Origin: Methanobacteriota archaeon
GTDB taxonomy: Archaea; Thermoplasmatota; Poseidoniia; Poseidoniales; Thalassarchaeaceae
Length of the DNA stretch: 12,385 nucleotides
NCBI GenBank assembly: GCA_002725475.1
Contig: PBPH01000110.1
Location: 1-12,385 of the forward strand
Direction of reading: 5' to 3'
Made by a program: the position numbers and the translations under genes. Every line of letters starts with the position of its first letter. The stretch's first letter is position 1. The notes under the pieces were generated by a model. That model was not told the origin of the DNA, ran no database searches, and was given only the letters and a program-made list of their open reading frames with translations. Positions 5,979-12,385 of the stretch are shown here, one piece after another.

Positions 5979-8900
5979 TCAAATAAAATCATCCAGAGTA
6001 TATACTTTGACTCTATCATTATTGAAAAGGCTGTCAAGTGATTTTGCTAGCACACCATATTTTTGTTGTGTGTATTCAGAAGTACCATAGGTTTCCATTA
6101 CGTGATTTGCAACCTTTACATATTTCCTTACTGCACCTTCAGATACTGTCATGATTAGGTTACCTCCACATTGAACATCTGTCTCTGAACGCGTAATTGC
6201 TGCTGCTCCTGTGGCCGCTTTTGACTGTTTGATACATTTACCAGCAAGCGGTGCGCGTCGGTACTTTTCACCACATCTACCACACCTGACTTTTTGTCTA
6301 GTAAAGGCAAGTAAATTACCGCGTAAATCAGGGAAGAAATGAGATTCGACCACAGAGGATGCAACTTTCTCAACGTTTACCGCACGTAATTTTTGAGCTA
6401 AGGCAATCTGTGCATTTAATTTATCAACCATCGTTTCAAGTATTTTGTAAGCAGAATTTGCAGGCCCGGCATCGAGTGACGTTAAATCATGAGTGAATCC
6501 GTATCCCCTTAATGCACCAACTGTTCCTATTCTCTGAGCTACAACATCCATACGATCGACTATATCATTAGGGTCTGCCATTTCTAGTGTTGACTCATAG
6601 AATGAGCGGGGATAAAACCAAGATGAATCTACATTAAGGGCTTCTTTATCTAATTCTGAAGGTATTAATCTTGTAGTTAGCACAAGCGGGGCGTCCATGC
6701 TACCACCCCTATTTGCTGGAAGAATTTCTTTTGAAAAATTGAGAAGACCGTCTAGTAAAAGCATGAGGCAATCTTCGTCCCCATCACAATTCCTACGTTT
6801 GGCCGCGTGGAAAAGGGTATGTGCATAACCTCCTGATGCTTTGGTAAAACCAATGATTCTACAAAGCACCCCTCCCGATGTATGGGGAGCTAAGGCGATT
6901 GTAAGTTGCCCAACTAAATCTTCAGCAGTTTCTACGTTATAGAATGGTTCAGTTTCATAAAATCTAATTAATAATTCATCGATATAATTACAAGTATTAA
7001 TGAAATGTTCAATTCCTTTGGTACTAGGAATGAAATCTTGAGGGAAAAGTTCTAGAATTTGTGAATCGGATTTTAATGGATTACCAACTATGTCTACACT
7101 ATAGCCAAGTTCAAACAACTTTTCCCAAGATGTACCAATTTCACATGGTCGAAAATGGGTGACCGGGATATCAGACATATCGAATCTTACGGTTCCATCT
7201 CTAAATACCGGTATTGAATGGCGGGCTCGCAATATTCCTTTCTCAATAGGTTCTGGAGTTTGAGACTTAGAACTTAGGCCCTTAACACCCTTTATTTTTG
7301 GTAAAACATCAATTCCCAGTTCTTCAATTTTTGATTCTAATACTTGTCTAAGCGGAACTGTTTGTAATTCTCCAGTTCTACGGCTTCTTGAATTAACTGA
7401 TTTTCTAGAAATAGTTCTACCTTTACAACTAGAGTTGGGGTCCATTTTGTCAAAACGATGATGGCATCTGACAAAGGGTGATGGTTTTCCACATTTAGTA
7501 CACTCTCTTACTCCCATTGAAACTCGCAGGTTTCCTTTACTTGAAGCTACAGTAATGAGCCGCTGAGGGCCTCCTTGAGCAGCTACTGGAAACAATGCGT
7601 TAACTGACGTTTTCATCAATCGGTGTGCTGCCTTTTCGGGCCTAGCCATTCTAGCCCCTATTCTCACTGGTGCGTTATGTTGCCATCTAACTTCACTACA
7701 TTCTCTAACGATATGTAACGCGCCCTCCACCGCGTGATCTTCAAGAAGATTCTGAGCTGCAAAAAGTCTGTTAGAATTATCGGGCCCTTCATCAATTACC
7801 AATTCAGCAGCTTTTTCTCCGGCTTGGTCCGTTGCTGATATCCCTTCACCACGCTGGCGCGCTGCAGTCTCTGCGGCAATCCTCACTCTCGAACGTTCAG
7901 TTTCAAGAAGTTGAATTCGTTTTTCTTCGACCTCGACCATTTCAATAGCATTTTTGAGGCTTTTTAATCGGTCATCAATATGGGGCGAGAAATTCACTCT
8001 TTCAATCACTTTTTGATTTTTGATTGAAAGACCTAGACCATCTAGCATCCCTTCCCATGCAGATGTAACAACAATATCATCACCGTCATGATGGTGTGGA
8101 ATTCCCAACAACATTAGAGATGATTTGATTAATCCATGAGATTTGTGAATATCCCCGCACTCCCATTTCCCCCTTAATGGATCAATAATAGAGATGTTTC
8201 CACCAGGAATTTCTTGTACGGATTCATCTCCTGTACCAATAGGTTTCCAGTTGGCAGCAGCCCCTTCAAATTTCAACCAATTTTCTGATTTAGAATCTTT
8301 ATTCCATGTGCCTTCAATAGATTCTTCGGCTGGTATAATTGATGCGTTCATAATTGCTGAATGTAGAGGAGGCATCCATTCAATAGGTAAATCAAGCCAA
8401 TTAATATTCCATGGCGGGGGGACTGCTGTGTTGAATTCGTGACATATACTTATACAAGATTTCCAATCAAAAGAAAGTCCCCTAAGGTGTTCAACCCACT
8501 CCCTCTTAAGATGAAAATTATCTAAATCATCATTCGAAATATCTCCAGGAATTCCTGCTGGGTGTTCGCTTCGATCTGACTCCAATGTTTTGATAAAACG
8601 AGATAGAGATTCTTCGTCTACTAAATTTTCTATTATTTCTGCTGACCACCAATCACGGTTGTACCCTGATGGAACTAGATTCTTATTATTCTCTAGAAAT
8701 TCCCCATAACCAAGCATAAACTCTCCATTATCCCAGATAATATTTGTTTCATTTTCTAGTTCTGGCCATTTTTCAATTAAATCAACCCTGCCAAATGTTC
8801 CATTGTTGTGTAATATAGTTGGACCTTGTAAAGCATCTGATGGTGTGATTGCACAAGCTTTACCTGGCCTTTCAATTTTCAATTGAGTCCCTACAGAAAT

Positions 8901-9980
8901 GAATTCACCCAATGCGTGCATAGTTACAGGTGAAAGTGAACCTGCAGCAAGTCCGGTTGCCCTGGTCCGACCATATCTTAATCGAAAACCACCTGCAGCT
9001 AGTGGTTCGCCAAATACTGGTCGCCCTGCTATGATATCTTTCATGAATCTATCATTGGAATCCAAAGTTCTCTTCCTAACACCACTATTTCCTTCAGTAG
9101 TTGTTTTGTCTTTTTCAGCGAATTGGCTGATAAATTCCCAACCTTCTACATTTAGTCGCTCTGTGTGTTTACGCACTTTAGGTGCTTTAAGGCACAGCCC
9201 CTCGCCAATTACAAGCAACACGCCGCCGCGAACTCTAGTTCCGTCAACATTCTCAATATTACCAAAACCAGCACATTCCTCAGATTCCGTAGATTCTCCA
9301 TTTACCATTACCGGGCAAGCTGTAACAATAGATTCTATTTCCTCTGGTGTTGGCTTATACTGAAGATTTCCGCGGTAAAGGCCAAATTCCTCCTTTACAC
9401 GTTCAATTTCTTCATGTCTAGCAACATATCTCCCAACCTCCAATTCACGCCTAACTACATCAGTAATTAGCACAGCCAGAGCTTGGGCTGTACCTCCTGC
9501 TGCCCTAATAGGCCCACAGAAATCAACTGAAACAAACTGGGTGCCATTTGCATTGTTAAGCAATCTAACATTGCTAATTCCTTCTAATGGAGCGACTAAT
9601 ACTGCTTCTGTTAATATAGCTAAACCAACACGAAGCCCTACTTCAATTGCCTTCACCAAATCCCCAGTTCTAGTATGCATTCTTTTAGCAACTCGCTTGC
9701 TCATTTCAATCGATGTGGTTTCCCTATCTTCACGTGCTAAAATATCTCTTAACTCATCTGCGATTTCTAAACCTTCAAGATATTCTGCTAGTAATTTTTC
9801 AGTTCTATCTGCTAAATCAGATGCTCGAGGGATTTCAACGTGCTCAATAATATCCTTACCTAATTTCCGAGCCTTCTCGGCAATTTGATATTCAATTTCA
9901 CACCTCTCATCTAACCATTTTTGATATGATTCCATTTCAGCAGAAAGGCGATTCTCGTCCCATGCATGTAACGTTGACAA
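5979..9980 (-). CDS. polC: DNA polymerase II (PolD) large subunit DP2
   Basis: DP2 is the catalytic subunit of the replicative D-family polymerase; its partner DP1 (proofreading exonuclease) is not in the window. Recognisable blocks over 1333 residues: N-terminal EIPRASDLADRTEKLL (49-64), DFCGPIRAAGGTAQAL (153-168), GFRLRYGRTRATGLA (331-345), GEFLENNKNLVP with WW (426-445), RIGARMARPEKAAHR (773-787), a zinc site C827-C830-C839-C852, THFRPCEIG (941-949), LAPHTSGGVL (1030-1039) and the catalytic barrel loop NCDGDED (1064-1070, with D1066 and D1068). A second zinc knuckle uses C1233, C1236, C1249 and C1271. The C-terminal VYTLDDFI resembles a degenerate PIP box for the sliding clamp. Residues 670-765 hold a long charged helical stretch. 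No intein is seen. The start is a TTG at 9980 behind an eight-G run; the ATG at 9935 is the alternative. It is divergent from pyrE. Confidence 0.97.
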   Translation of the reverse strand: MSTLHAWDENRLSAEMESYQKWLDERCEIEYQIAEKARKLGKDIIEHVEIPRASDLADRTEKLLAEYLEGLEIADELRDILAREDRETTSIEMSKRVAKRMHTRTGDLVKAIEVGLRVGLAILTEAVLVAPLEGISNVRLLNNANGTQFVSVDFCGPIRAAGGTAQALAVLITDVVRRELEVGRYVARHEEIERVKEEFGLYRGNLQYKPTPEEIESIVTACPVMVNGESTESEECAGFGNIENVDGTRVRGGVLLVIGEGLCLKAPKVRKHTERLNVEGWEFISQFAEKDKTTTEGNSGVRKRTLDSNDRFMKDIIAGRPVFGEPLAAGGFRLRYGRTRATGLAAGSLSPVTMHALGEFISVGTQLKIERPGKACAITPSDALQGPTILHNNGTFGRVDLIEKWPELENETNIIWDNGEFMLGYGEFLENNKNLVPSGYNRDWWSAEIIENLVDEESLSRFIKTLESDRSEHPAGIPGDISNDDLDNFHLKREWVEHLRGLSFDWKSCISICHEFNTAVPPPWNINWLDLPIEWMPPLHSAIMNASIIPAEESIEGTWNKDSKSENWLKFEGAAANWKPIGTGDESVQEIPGGNISIIDPLRGKWECGDIHKSHGLIKSSLMLLGIPHHHDGDDIVVTSAWEGMLDGLGLSIKNQKVIERVNFSPHIDDRLKSLKNAIEMVEVEEKRIQLLETERSRVRIAAETAARQRGEGISATDQAGEKAAELVIDEGPDNSNRLFAAQNLLEDHAVEGALHIVRECSEVRWQHNAPVRIGARMARPEKAAHRLMKTSVNALFPVAAQGGPQRLITVASSKGNLRVSMGVRECTKCGKPSPFVRCHHRFDKMDPNSSCKGRTISRKSVNSRSRRTGELQTVPLRQVLESKIEELGIDVLPKIKGVKGLSSKSQTPEPIEKGILRARHSIPVFRDGTVRFDMSDIPVTHFRPCEIGTSWEKLFELGYSVDIVGNPLKSDSQILELFPQDFIPSTKGIEHFINTCNYIDELLIRFYETEPFYNVETAEDLVGQLTIALAPHTSGGVLCRIIGFTKASGGYAHTLFHAAKRRNCDGDEDCLMLLLDGLLNFSKEILPANRGGSMDAPLVLTTRLIPSELDKEALNVDSSWFYPRSFYESTLEMADPNDIVDRMDVVAQRIGTVGALRGYGFTHDLTSLDAGPANSAYKILETMVDKLNAQIALAQKLRAVNVEKVASSVVESHFFPDLRGNLLAFTRQKVRCGRCGEKYRRAPLAGKCIKQSKAATGAAAITRSETDVQCGGNLIMTVSEGAVRKYVKVANHVMETYGTSEYTQQKYGVLAKSLDSLFNNDRVKVYTLDDFI

Positions 9981-9985
9981 TCATA

Positions 9986-9993
9986 CCCCCCCC
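9986..9993 (-). promoter_or_regulatory. G-rich ribosome binding site of polC
   Basis: On the minus strand, a run of eight G ends 5 bases before the TTG at 9980. No comparable site precedes the next in-frame ATG (9935), so this run is the main reason to accept the TTG start. An out-of-frame ATG (9984-9982) sits between the G run and the TTG. Confidence 0.4.
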
Positions 9994-9994
9994 G

Positions 9995-10010
9995 CGAACA
10001 ATGGAGTTCG
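9995..10010. repeat. Short inverted repeat CGAAC-N6-GTTCG in the polC-pyrE divergent region
   Basis: CGAAC at 9995-9999 and GTTCG at 10006-10010 are perfect complements separated by 6 bases. A further TTGTTC at 10019-10024 pairs with GAACAA at 9996-10001, so three GAAC/GTTC half-sites lie within 30 bases upstream of polC. This could be an operator or an mRNA hairpin in the polC leader. Repeats of 5-6 bases arise by chance, so confidence is low. Confidence 0.25.
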
Positions 10011-10030
10011 GGTGGCGGTTGTTCAAAGTC

Positions 10031-10044
10031 ATTCTGCTTAGAAT
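10031..10044. promoter_or_regulatory. 14-base palindrome ATTCT-N4-AGAAT upstream of pyrE
   Basis: ATTCT (10031-10035) and AGAAT (10040-10044) form a perfect inverted repeat around GCTT, immediately beside the AT-rich promoter-like stretch at 10045-10060. Its position between two divergent genes suits a regulator-binding site or a BRE-adjacent element, but no consensus I know matches it. Confidence 0.25.
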
Positions 10045-10047
10045 TTC

Positions 10048-10058
10048 AATTTATTTTC
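10048..10058. promoter_or_regulatory. Possible TATA element(s) for pyrE and polC
   Basis: AATTTATTTTC is the only strongly AT-rich block between the divergent genes. On the plus strand a TATA box here would place the pyrE transcript start near 10078, downstream of the ATG at 10066 and 40 bases before the ATG at 10120, supporting the shorter pyrE. Read on the minus strand (GAAAATAAATT) it could serve polC with a leader of about 45 bases. Confidence 0.35.
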
Positions 10059-10119
10059 ATCAATAATGACTCGTAACCTTGATGGCCCTAACCTGAGAAG
10101 GTATAATTGGAGAAGGGGT

Positions 10120-10707
10120 ATGGCTGAATTAACTGATGTTGGATATGCGAAAGATGCTTTAATTGAGAAAATTAGGGAATTGGCTTGGCTACGTTCAGAC
10201 TATGAAGAATTTACACTTGCTAGCGGTAGAAAAAGTAGGCACTTCTTTGACATGAAGCCTGTTATGATGGACCCTGAATGCGCACATTTTCTTGGAGTTT
10301 TAATTCACGACGAATTAACAAGAATTGGGGAGGTTGACAGTGTTGGTGGACTAGAACTGGGAGCGGTTCCACTAACTGGAATAGCAATAGCAAAGGCCAG
10401 TGTTGGAAGTAATTTGAAGGGTTTTATTATTCGAAAAGAACCAAAAGGAAGAGGGGGGAGAAAAACCGGAAACCCACCAGGAATTGAAGGATCGACCCTT
10501 AGTTCAGGAGATCGATGTGTGATTCTTGAAGATGTTACTACCACCGGTGGTTCAGCATTGAAGGCAGTTGAAAGATTGATTGAGATTGGATGTGATGTTG
10601 TGGCCTGCATAACAATTCTAGACAGACAAGAAGGGGGATTGGAAGCTTTTGAAGCTGCCAATATACCACTTTACCCATTAGCCACACTAGAAGATATTGA
10701 AGGGTAA
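10120..10707 (+). CDS. pyrE: Orotate phosphoribosyltransferase
   Basis: PyrE joins orotate to PRPP to give orotidine 5'-monophosphate, the fifth step of UMP synthesis, in the cytosol. The 195-residue protein matches the usual length. Visible motifs are the N-terminal FTLASGRKSRHFFDMKPVMM (31-50), GGLELGAVPLTGIAIA (76-91), the flexible catalytic loop IRKEPKGRGGRKTG (104-117) and the PRPP-binding VILEDVTTTGGSA (134-146) with its paired acidic residues E137 and D138. The loop has Arg where many bacterial enzymes have His (RKEPKGRG), a variation I would expect to be tolerated. The frame is open from an ATG at 10066, but the extra 18 residues are not family-like, while AGAAGGGG at 10111-10118 directly precedes the ATG at 10120. 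It diverges from polC and is followed 32 bases later by the prolyl isomerase on the same strand. Confidence 0.94.
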   Translation: MAELTDVGYAKDALIEKIRELAWLRSDYEEFTLASGRKSRHFFDMKPVMMDPECAHFLGVLIHDELTRIGEVDSVGGLELGAVPLTGIAIAKASVGSNLKGFIIRKEPKGRGGRKTGNPPGIEGSTLSSGDRCVILEDVTTTGGSALKAVERLIEIGCDVVACITILDRQEGGLEAFEAANIPLYPLATLEDIEG

Positions 10708-10739
10708 TCATCAATATCCCTATCCCCCCACCATGATTC

Positions 10740-11249
10740 ATGACCAATGTAATTATGAAGACAAGTATGGGTGATGTGACGATTGAATTATTCACTAAAG
10801 AAATGCCAATAACTGCAGGTAATTTTCTCGATTTAGTGGACAAAGGGTATTATGATGGATTACACTTTCATAGAGTAATTAAAGGATTTATGATTCAGGG
10901 TGGATGTTCGAACTCAAGTGATCCAAATTCACCTAGATGCGGTACAGGTGGGCCTGGCTACACTATCCAAGACGAACACCCTGATGATGCTCGATTCACT
11001 AATGATGTAGGGACTTTATCGATGGCAAATACTGGAAGACCTAACTCGGGTGGTTCTCAGTTTTTCATAAATACCAATCACAACAGATTTCTAGATTGGT
11101 GGGACAGATCAACACCCTCTGCACACCCTGTTTTTGCGAAAGTGACTGATGGGATGGATATAATCAAGACCATTGAAAGTTCTCCAACAGGCCCTCAAGA
11201 TAGGCCTAATACACCTATAAAAATAATATCAATTACTAGGTCTTCTTAA
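10740..11249 (+). CDS. Cyclophilin-type peptidyl-prolyl cis-trans isomerase
   Basis: This 169-residue cytosolic protein is a single cyclophilin domain without signal peptide or extra domains. It catalyses cis-trans isomerisation of Xaa-Pro bonds during folding. The two family blocks are intact: FHRVIKGFMIQGG (43-55, with the catalytic Arg45 and substrate-pocket F50, M51, Q53) and GTLSMANTGRPNSGGSQFFI (91-110). Between them the loop at 56-74 (from C56 to the GTGGPGY motif) is a few residues longer than in typical short prokaryotic cyclophilins and contains C56 and C67. A second small expansion (DWWDRSTPSAHPVF, 119-132) occupies the position of the LDG..VFG loop. There is no clear ribosome binding site; the AT-rich CAATATCC at about 10712-10719 is positioned for a TATA box of a leaderless transcript starting at or near 10740. 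It follows pyrE and precedes the fumarase on the same strand. Confidence 0.95.
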   Translation: MTNVIMKTSMGDVTIELFTKEMPITAGNFLDLVDKGYYDGLHFHRVIKGFMIQGGCSNSSDPNSPRCGTGGPGYTIQDEHPDDARFTNDVGTLSMANTGRPNSGGSQFFINTNHNRFLDWWDRSTPSAHPVFAKVTDGMDIIKTIESSPTGPQDRPNTPIKIISITRSS

Positions 11250-11270
11250 AAATAAACGCAGCACTAGTCG

Positions 11271-11286
11271 TTAATTTATTAAATAA
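11271..11286 (+). promoter_or_regulatory. Probable TATA box of the RHH-fumarase gene
   Basis: TTAATTTATTAAATAA is the most AT-rich block in the 40-base gap after the prolyl isomerase gene. Its centre lies about 26 bases before the second in-frame ATG at 11305, the distance expected for a leaderless archaeal transcript starting at that codon. This makes 11305 a serious alternative to the ATG at 11290. Confidence 0.45.
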
Positions 11287-11289
11287 GTA

Positions 11290-12385
11290 ATGCCAGCAAG
11301 GACCATGGCAAAGCACCGGGCCGGGGACCGCCGAATTATCAGCATAAGCATTCCAGAGAGGTTAGCAAAGCGCCTAGATAGGAAAATTGGCAGAGGGCGT
11401 CACAACAATAGATCTGCAACAATCACTCGCCTAATTACTGAAGGATTAGATAGTGAAGGATTGGTTGCATCAAACAATGAAGATGTTACGCCACTTGTAG
11501 CAATGAATGTGTCAGAAAGTATCCGTGTGGAAAGTGACACGATGGGCGAGTTAGAGGTGCCTGCTGACAGATACTATGGTTGCCAAACAGCCCGCTCAAT
11601 GATGAATTTTGACATCGGCAATGACAAAATGCCGAGAGCCATGATTCGTGCTTTTGGAATTCTAAAACAAGCAGCTGCTGAAATAAACTTAGAACTTGGT
11701 GAATTAGAAAAAGATACTGCAGAACTAGTAATTGCTGCTTGTGATGAAGTTATTTCCGGCGCATTGGACGATCACTTCCCCCTAAAAATATGGCAAACCG
11801 GCTCTGGAACTCAAACAAACATGAATACAAATGAAGTTGTTGCAAATAGAGCAATCGAATTAGCAGGAGGAGAACTAGGTAGTAAAAATCCAGTCCATCC
11901 AAATGATCACGTTAATCGCGCTCAATCAAGTAATGATACTTTTCCAACAGCCATGCATATCGCTGCCGCTGAAGAAATTGAACATCGACTACTACCTGCG
12001 GTAAAACACCTAAGAAATTGCCTAGCAATGAAAATGGATGAGTTCTCAGATATTGTAAAAATTGGTAGGACACACCTCATGGATGCTGTGCCACTTACCC
12101 TCGGGCAGGAGTTTTCCGGGTATGTTTCCATGGTAGAAATTGACTTGAAACGTATTGAAAATGCCTTGGATGATTTACTTGAATTAGCACTGGGCGGGAC
12201 TGCAGTTGGCACCGGATTAAACACGCACCCTGAATTCGCCGATTTAGTTGCAAGAAAGATTGCGGATAAAACTGGCATGAGTTTTTACTCTGCCGAAAAC
12301 AAATTTGCTCAATTAGCAGCACACGATGCGATTGTAGCGGCATCGGGAGCATTGAATGTTCTTGCTGTATCATTAATGAAAATCG
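11290..12385 (+). CDS. fumC: Ribbon-helix-helix domain fused to class II fumarase (3' end outside window)
   Basis: One uninterrupted frame, 365 codons to the window edge. Residues 14-57 form a CopG/Arc-like ribbon-helix-helix domain: strand RRIISISIPE, helix RLAKRLDRKIG, turn NNRS, helix ATITRLITEGLD. After a polar linker (58-77), class II fumarase begins at IRVESDTMGELEVPADRYYG (78-97) and continues with GSGTQTNMNTNEV (171-183), HPNDHVNRAQSSNDTFPTAM (203-222) and GRTHLMDAVPLTLGQEFSGY (259-278), where H262 matches the conserved active-site His. GTQT and GRTH favour fumarase over aspartase. The catalytic GSSxMPxKxN loop lies beyond the window. Fumarase interconverts fumarate and malate in the TCA cycle, as a cytosolic tetramer in the family. 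Start choices are ATG 11290, ATG 11305 (TATA-spaced) or ATG 11503 (M72), which would give fumarase alone but has no ribosome binding site. Confidence 0.92.
   Translation, partial: MPARTMAKHRAGDRRIISISIPERLAKRLDRKIGRGRHNNRSATITRLITEGLDSEGLVASNNEDVTPLVAMNVSESIRVESDTMGELEVPADRYYGCQTARSMMNFDIGNDKMPRAMIRAFGILKQAAAEINLELGELEKDTAELVIAACDEVISGALDDHFPLKIWQTGSGTQTNMNTNEVVANRAIELAGGELGSKNPVHPNDHVNRAQSSNDTFPTAMHIAAAEEIEHRLLPAVKHLRNCLAMKMDEFSDIVKIGRTHLMDAVPLTLGQEFSGYVSMVEIDLKRIENALDDLLELALGGTAVGTGLNTHPEFADLVARKIADKTGMSFYSAENKFAQLAAHDAIVAASGALNVLAVSLMKI

Noticed and set aside
5960..5983. TTTGAT...ATCAAA inverted repeat between the convergent hydroxylase and polC genes, considered as a terminator
   Set aside because: Six AT-rich pairs around a 12-base loop would be unstable, it runs into the polC stop codon, and archaeal termination relies mainly on T-rich tracts rather than hairpins.
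8780..8830. Possible intein junction in polC (HNN at residues 391-393)
   Set aside because: The flanking sequence continues directly with conserved DP2 blocks, and no intein-sized insertion or splicing motifs are present.
8899..9470. Plus-strand open frames of 154 and 101 codons inside polC
   Set aside because: They lie opposite highly conserved DP2 sequence, have no domain-like character and no start signals.
10066..10119. Longer pyrE start at the ATG at 10066
   Set aside because: The extra 18 residues are not like the family, the predicted transcript start lies downstream of this ATG, and the ATG at 10120 has its own AGAAGGGG site.
10305..10843. Minus-strand open frames across pyrE and the prolyl isomerase start
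   Set aside because: They oppose conserved PRPP-binding and cyclophilin sequence on the plus strand and show nothing recognisable.
11922..12373. Minus-strand open frames of 118 and 92 codons at the right end
   Set aside because: They are the reverse complement of the fumarase signature region; the plus strand is clearly the coding strand.

Overview
The window looks like chromosomal DNA from a planktonic euryarchaeon, most likely Marine Group II (Candidatus Poseidoniales) or a close relative. The evidence is the large subunit (DP2) of the archaeal D-family DNA polymerase, an archaeal primase large subunit with its four Fe-S cysteines, an MptE-type pterin diphosphokinase and a DUF373 membrane protein, all packed with very short spacers and moderate GC. 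The lineage is an inference; no rRNA or tRNA is present to confirm it.

Layout. (a) 1-759, plus strand: the last codons of an upstream gene, then an unrecognised protein with two membrane segments and a soluble domain. (b) 768-3156, minus strand: priL (primase large subunit) followed by a DUF373 membrane protein, converging on (a) with an 8-base gap. (c) 3215-5956, plus strand, divergent from priL: mptE, a one-base overlap into a two-helix membrane protein with a very acidic tail, then a diiron hydroxylase of the fatty acid hydroxylase/sterol desaturase superfamily. (d) 5979-9980, minus strand: polC, the 1333-residue DP2 subunit, without an intein. (e) 10120-12385, plus strand, divergent from polC: pyrE (orotate phosphoribosyltransferase), a cyclophilin-type prolyl isomerase, and a class II fumarase cut by the window end.

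Functionally the region mixes replication (PriL primes, DP2 carries the polymerase active site of PolD), pyrimidine and pterin synthesis, protein folding, central carbon metabolism and membrane proteins of unknown role. There is no mobile element, CRISPR array, tRNA or rRNA. No gene-free stretch exceeds 300 bases; the longest is the polC-pyrE divergent promoter region, about 140 bases.

The most unusual feature is at the right end. The fumarase reading frame is preceded, in the same frame and without a stop, by a complete ribbon-helix-helix DNA-binding domain of the CopG/Arc type, suggesting a fused transcription factor-metabolic enzyme. Second-rank observations are a zinc knuckle in DP2 split by an insertion, a likely TTG start for polC, and a lipid-type diiron hydroxylase in an archaeon.
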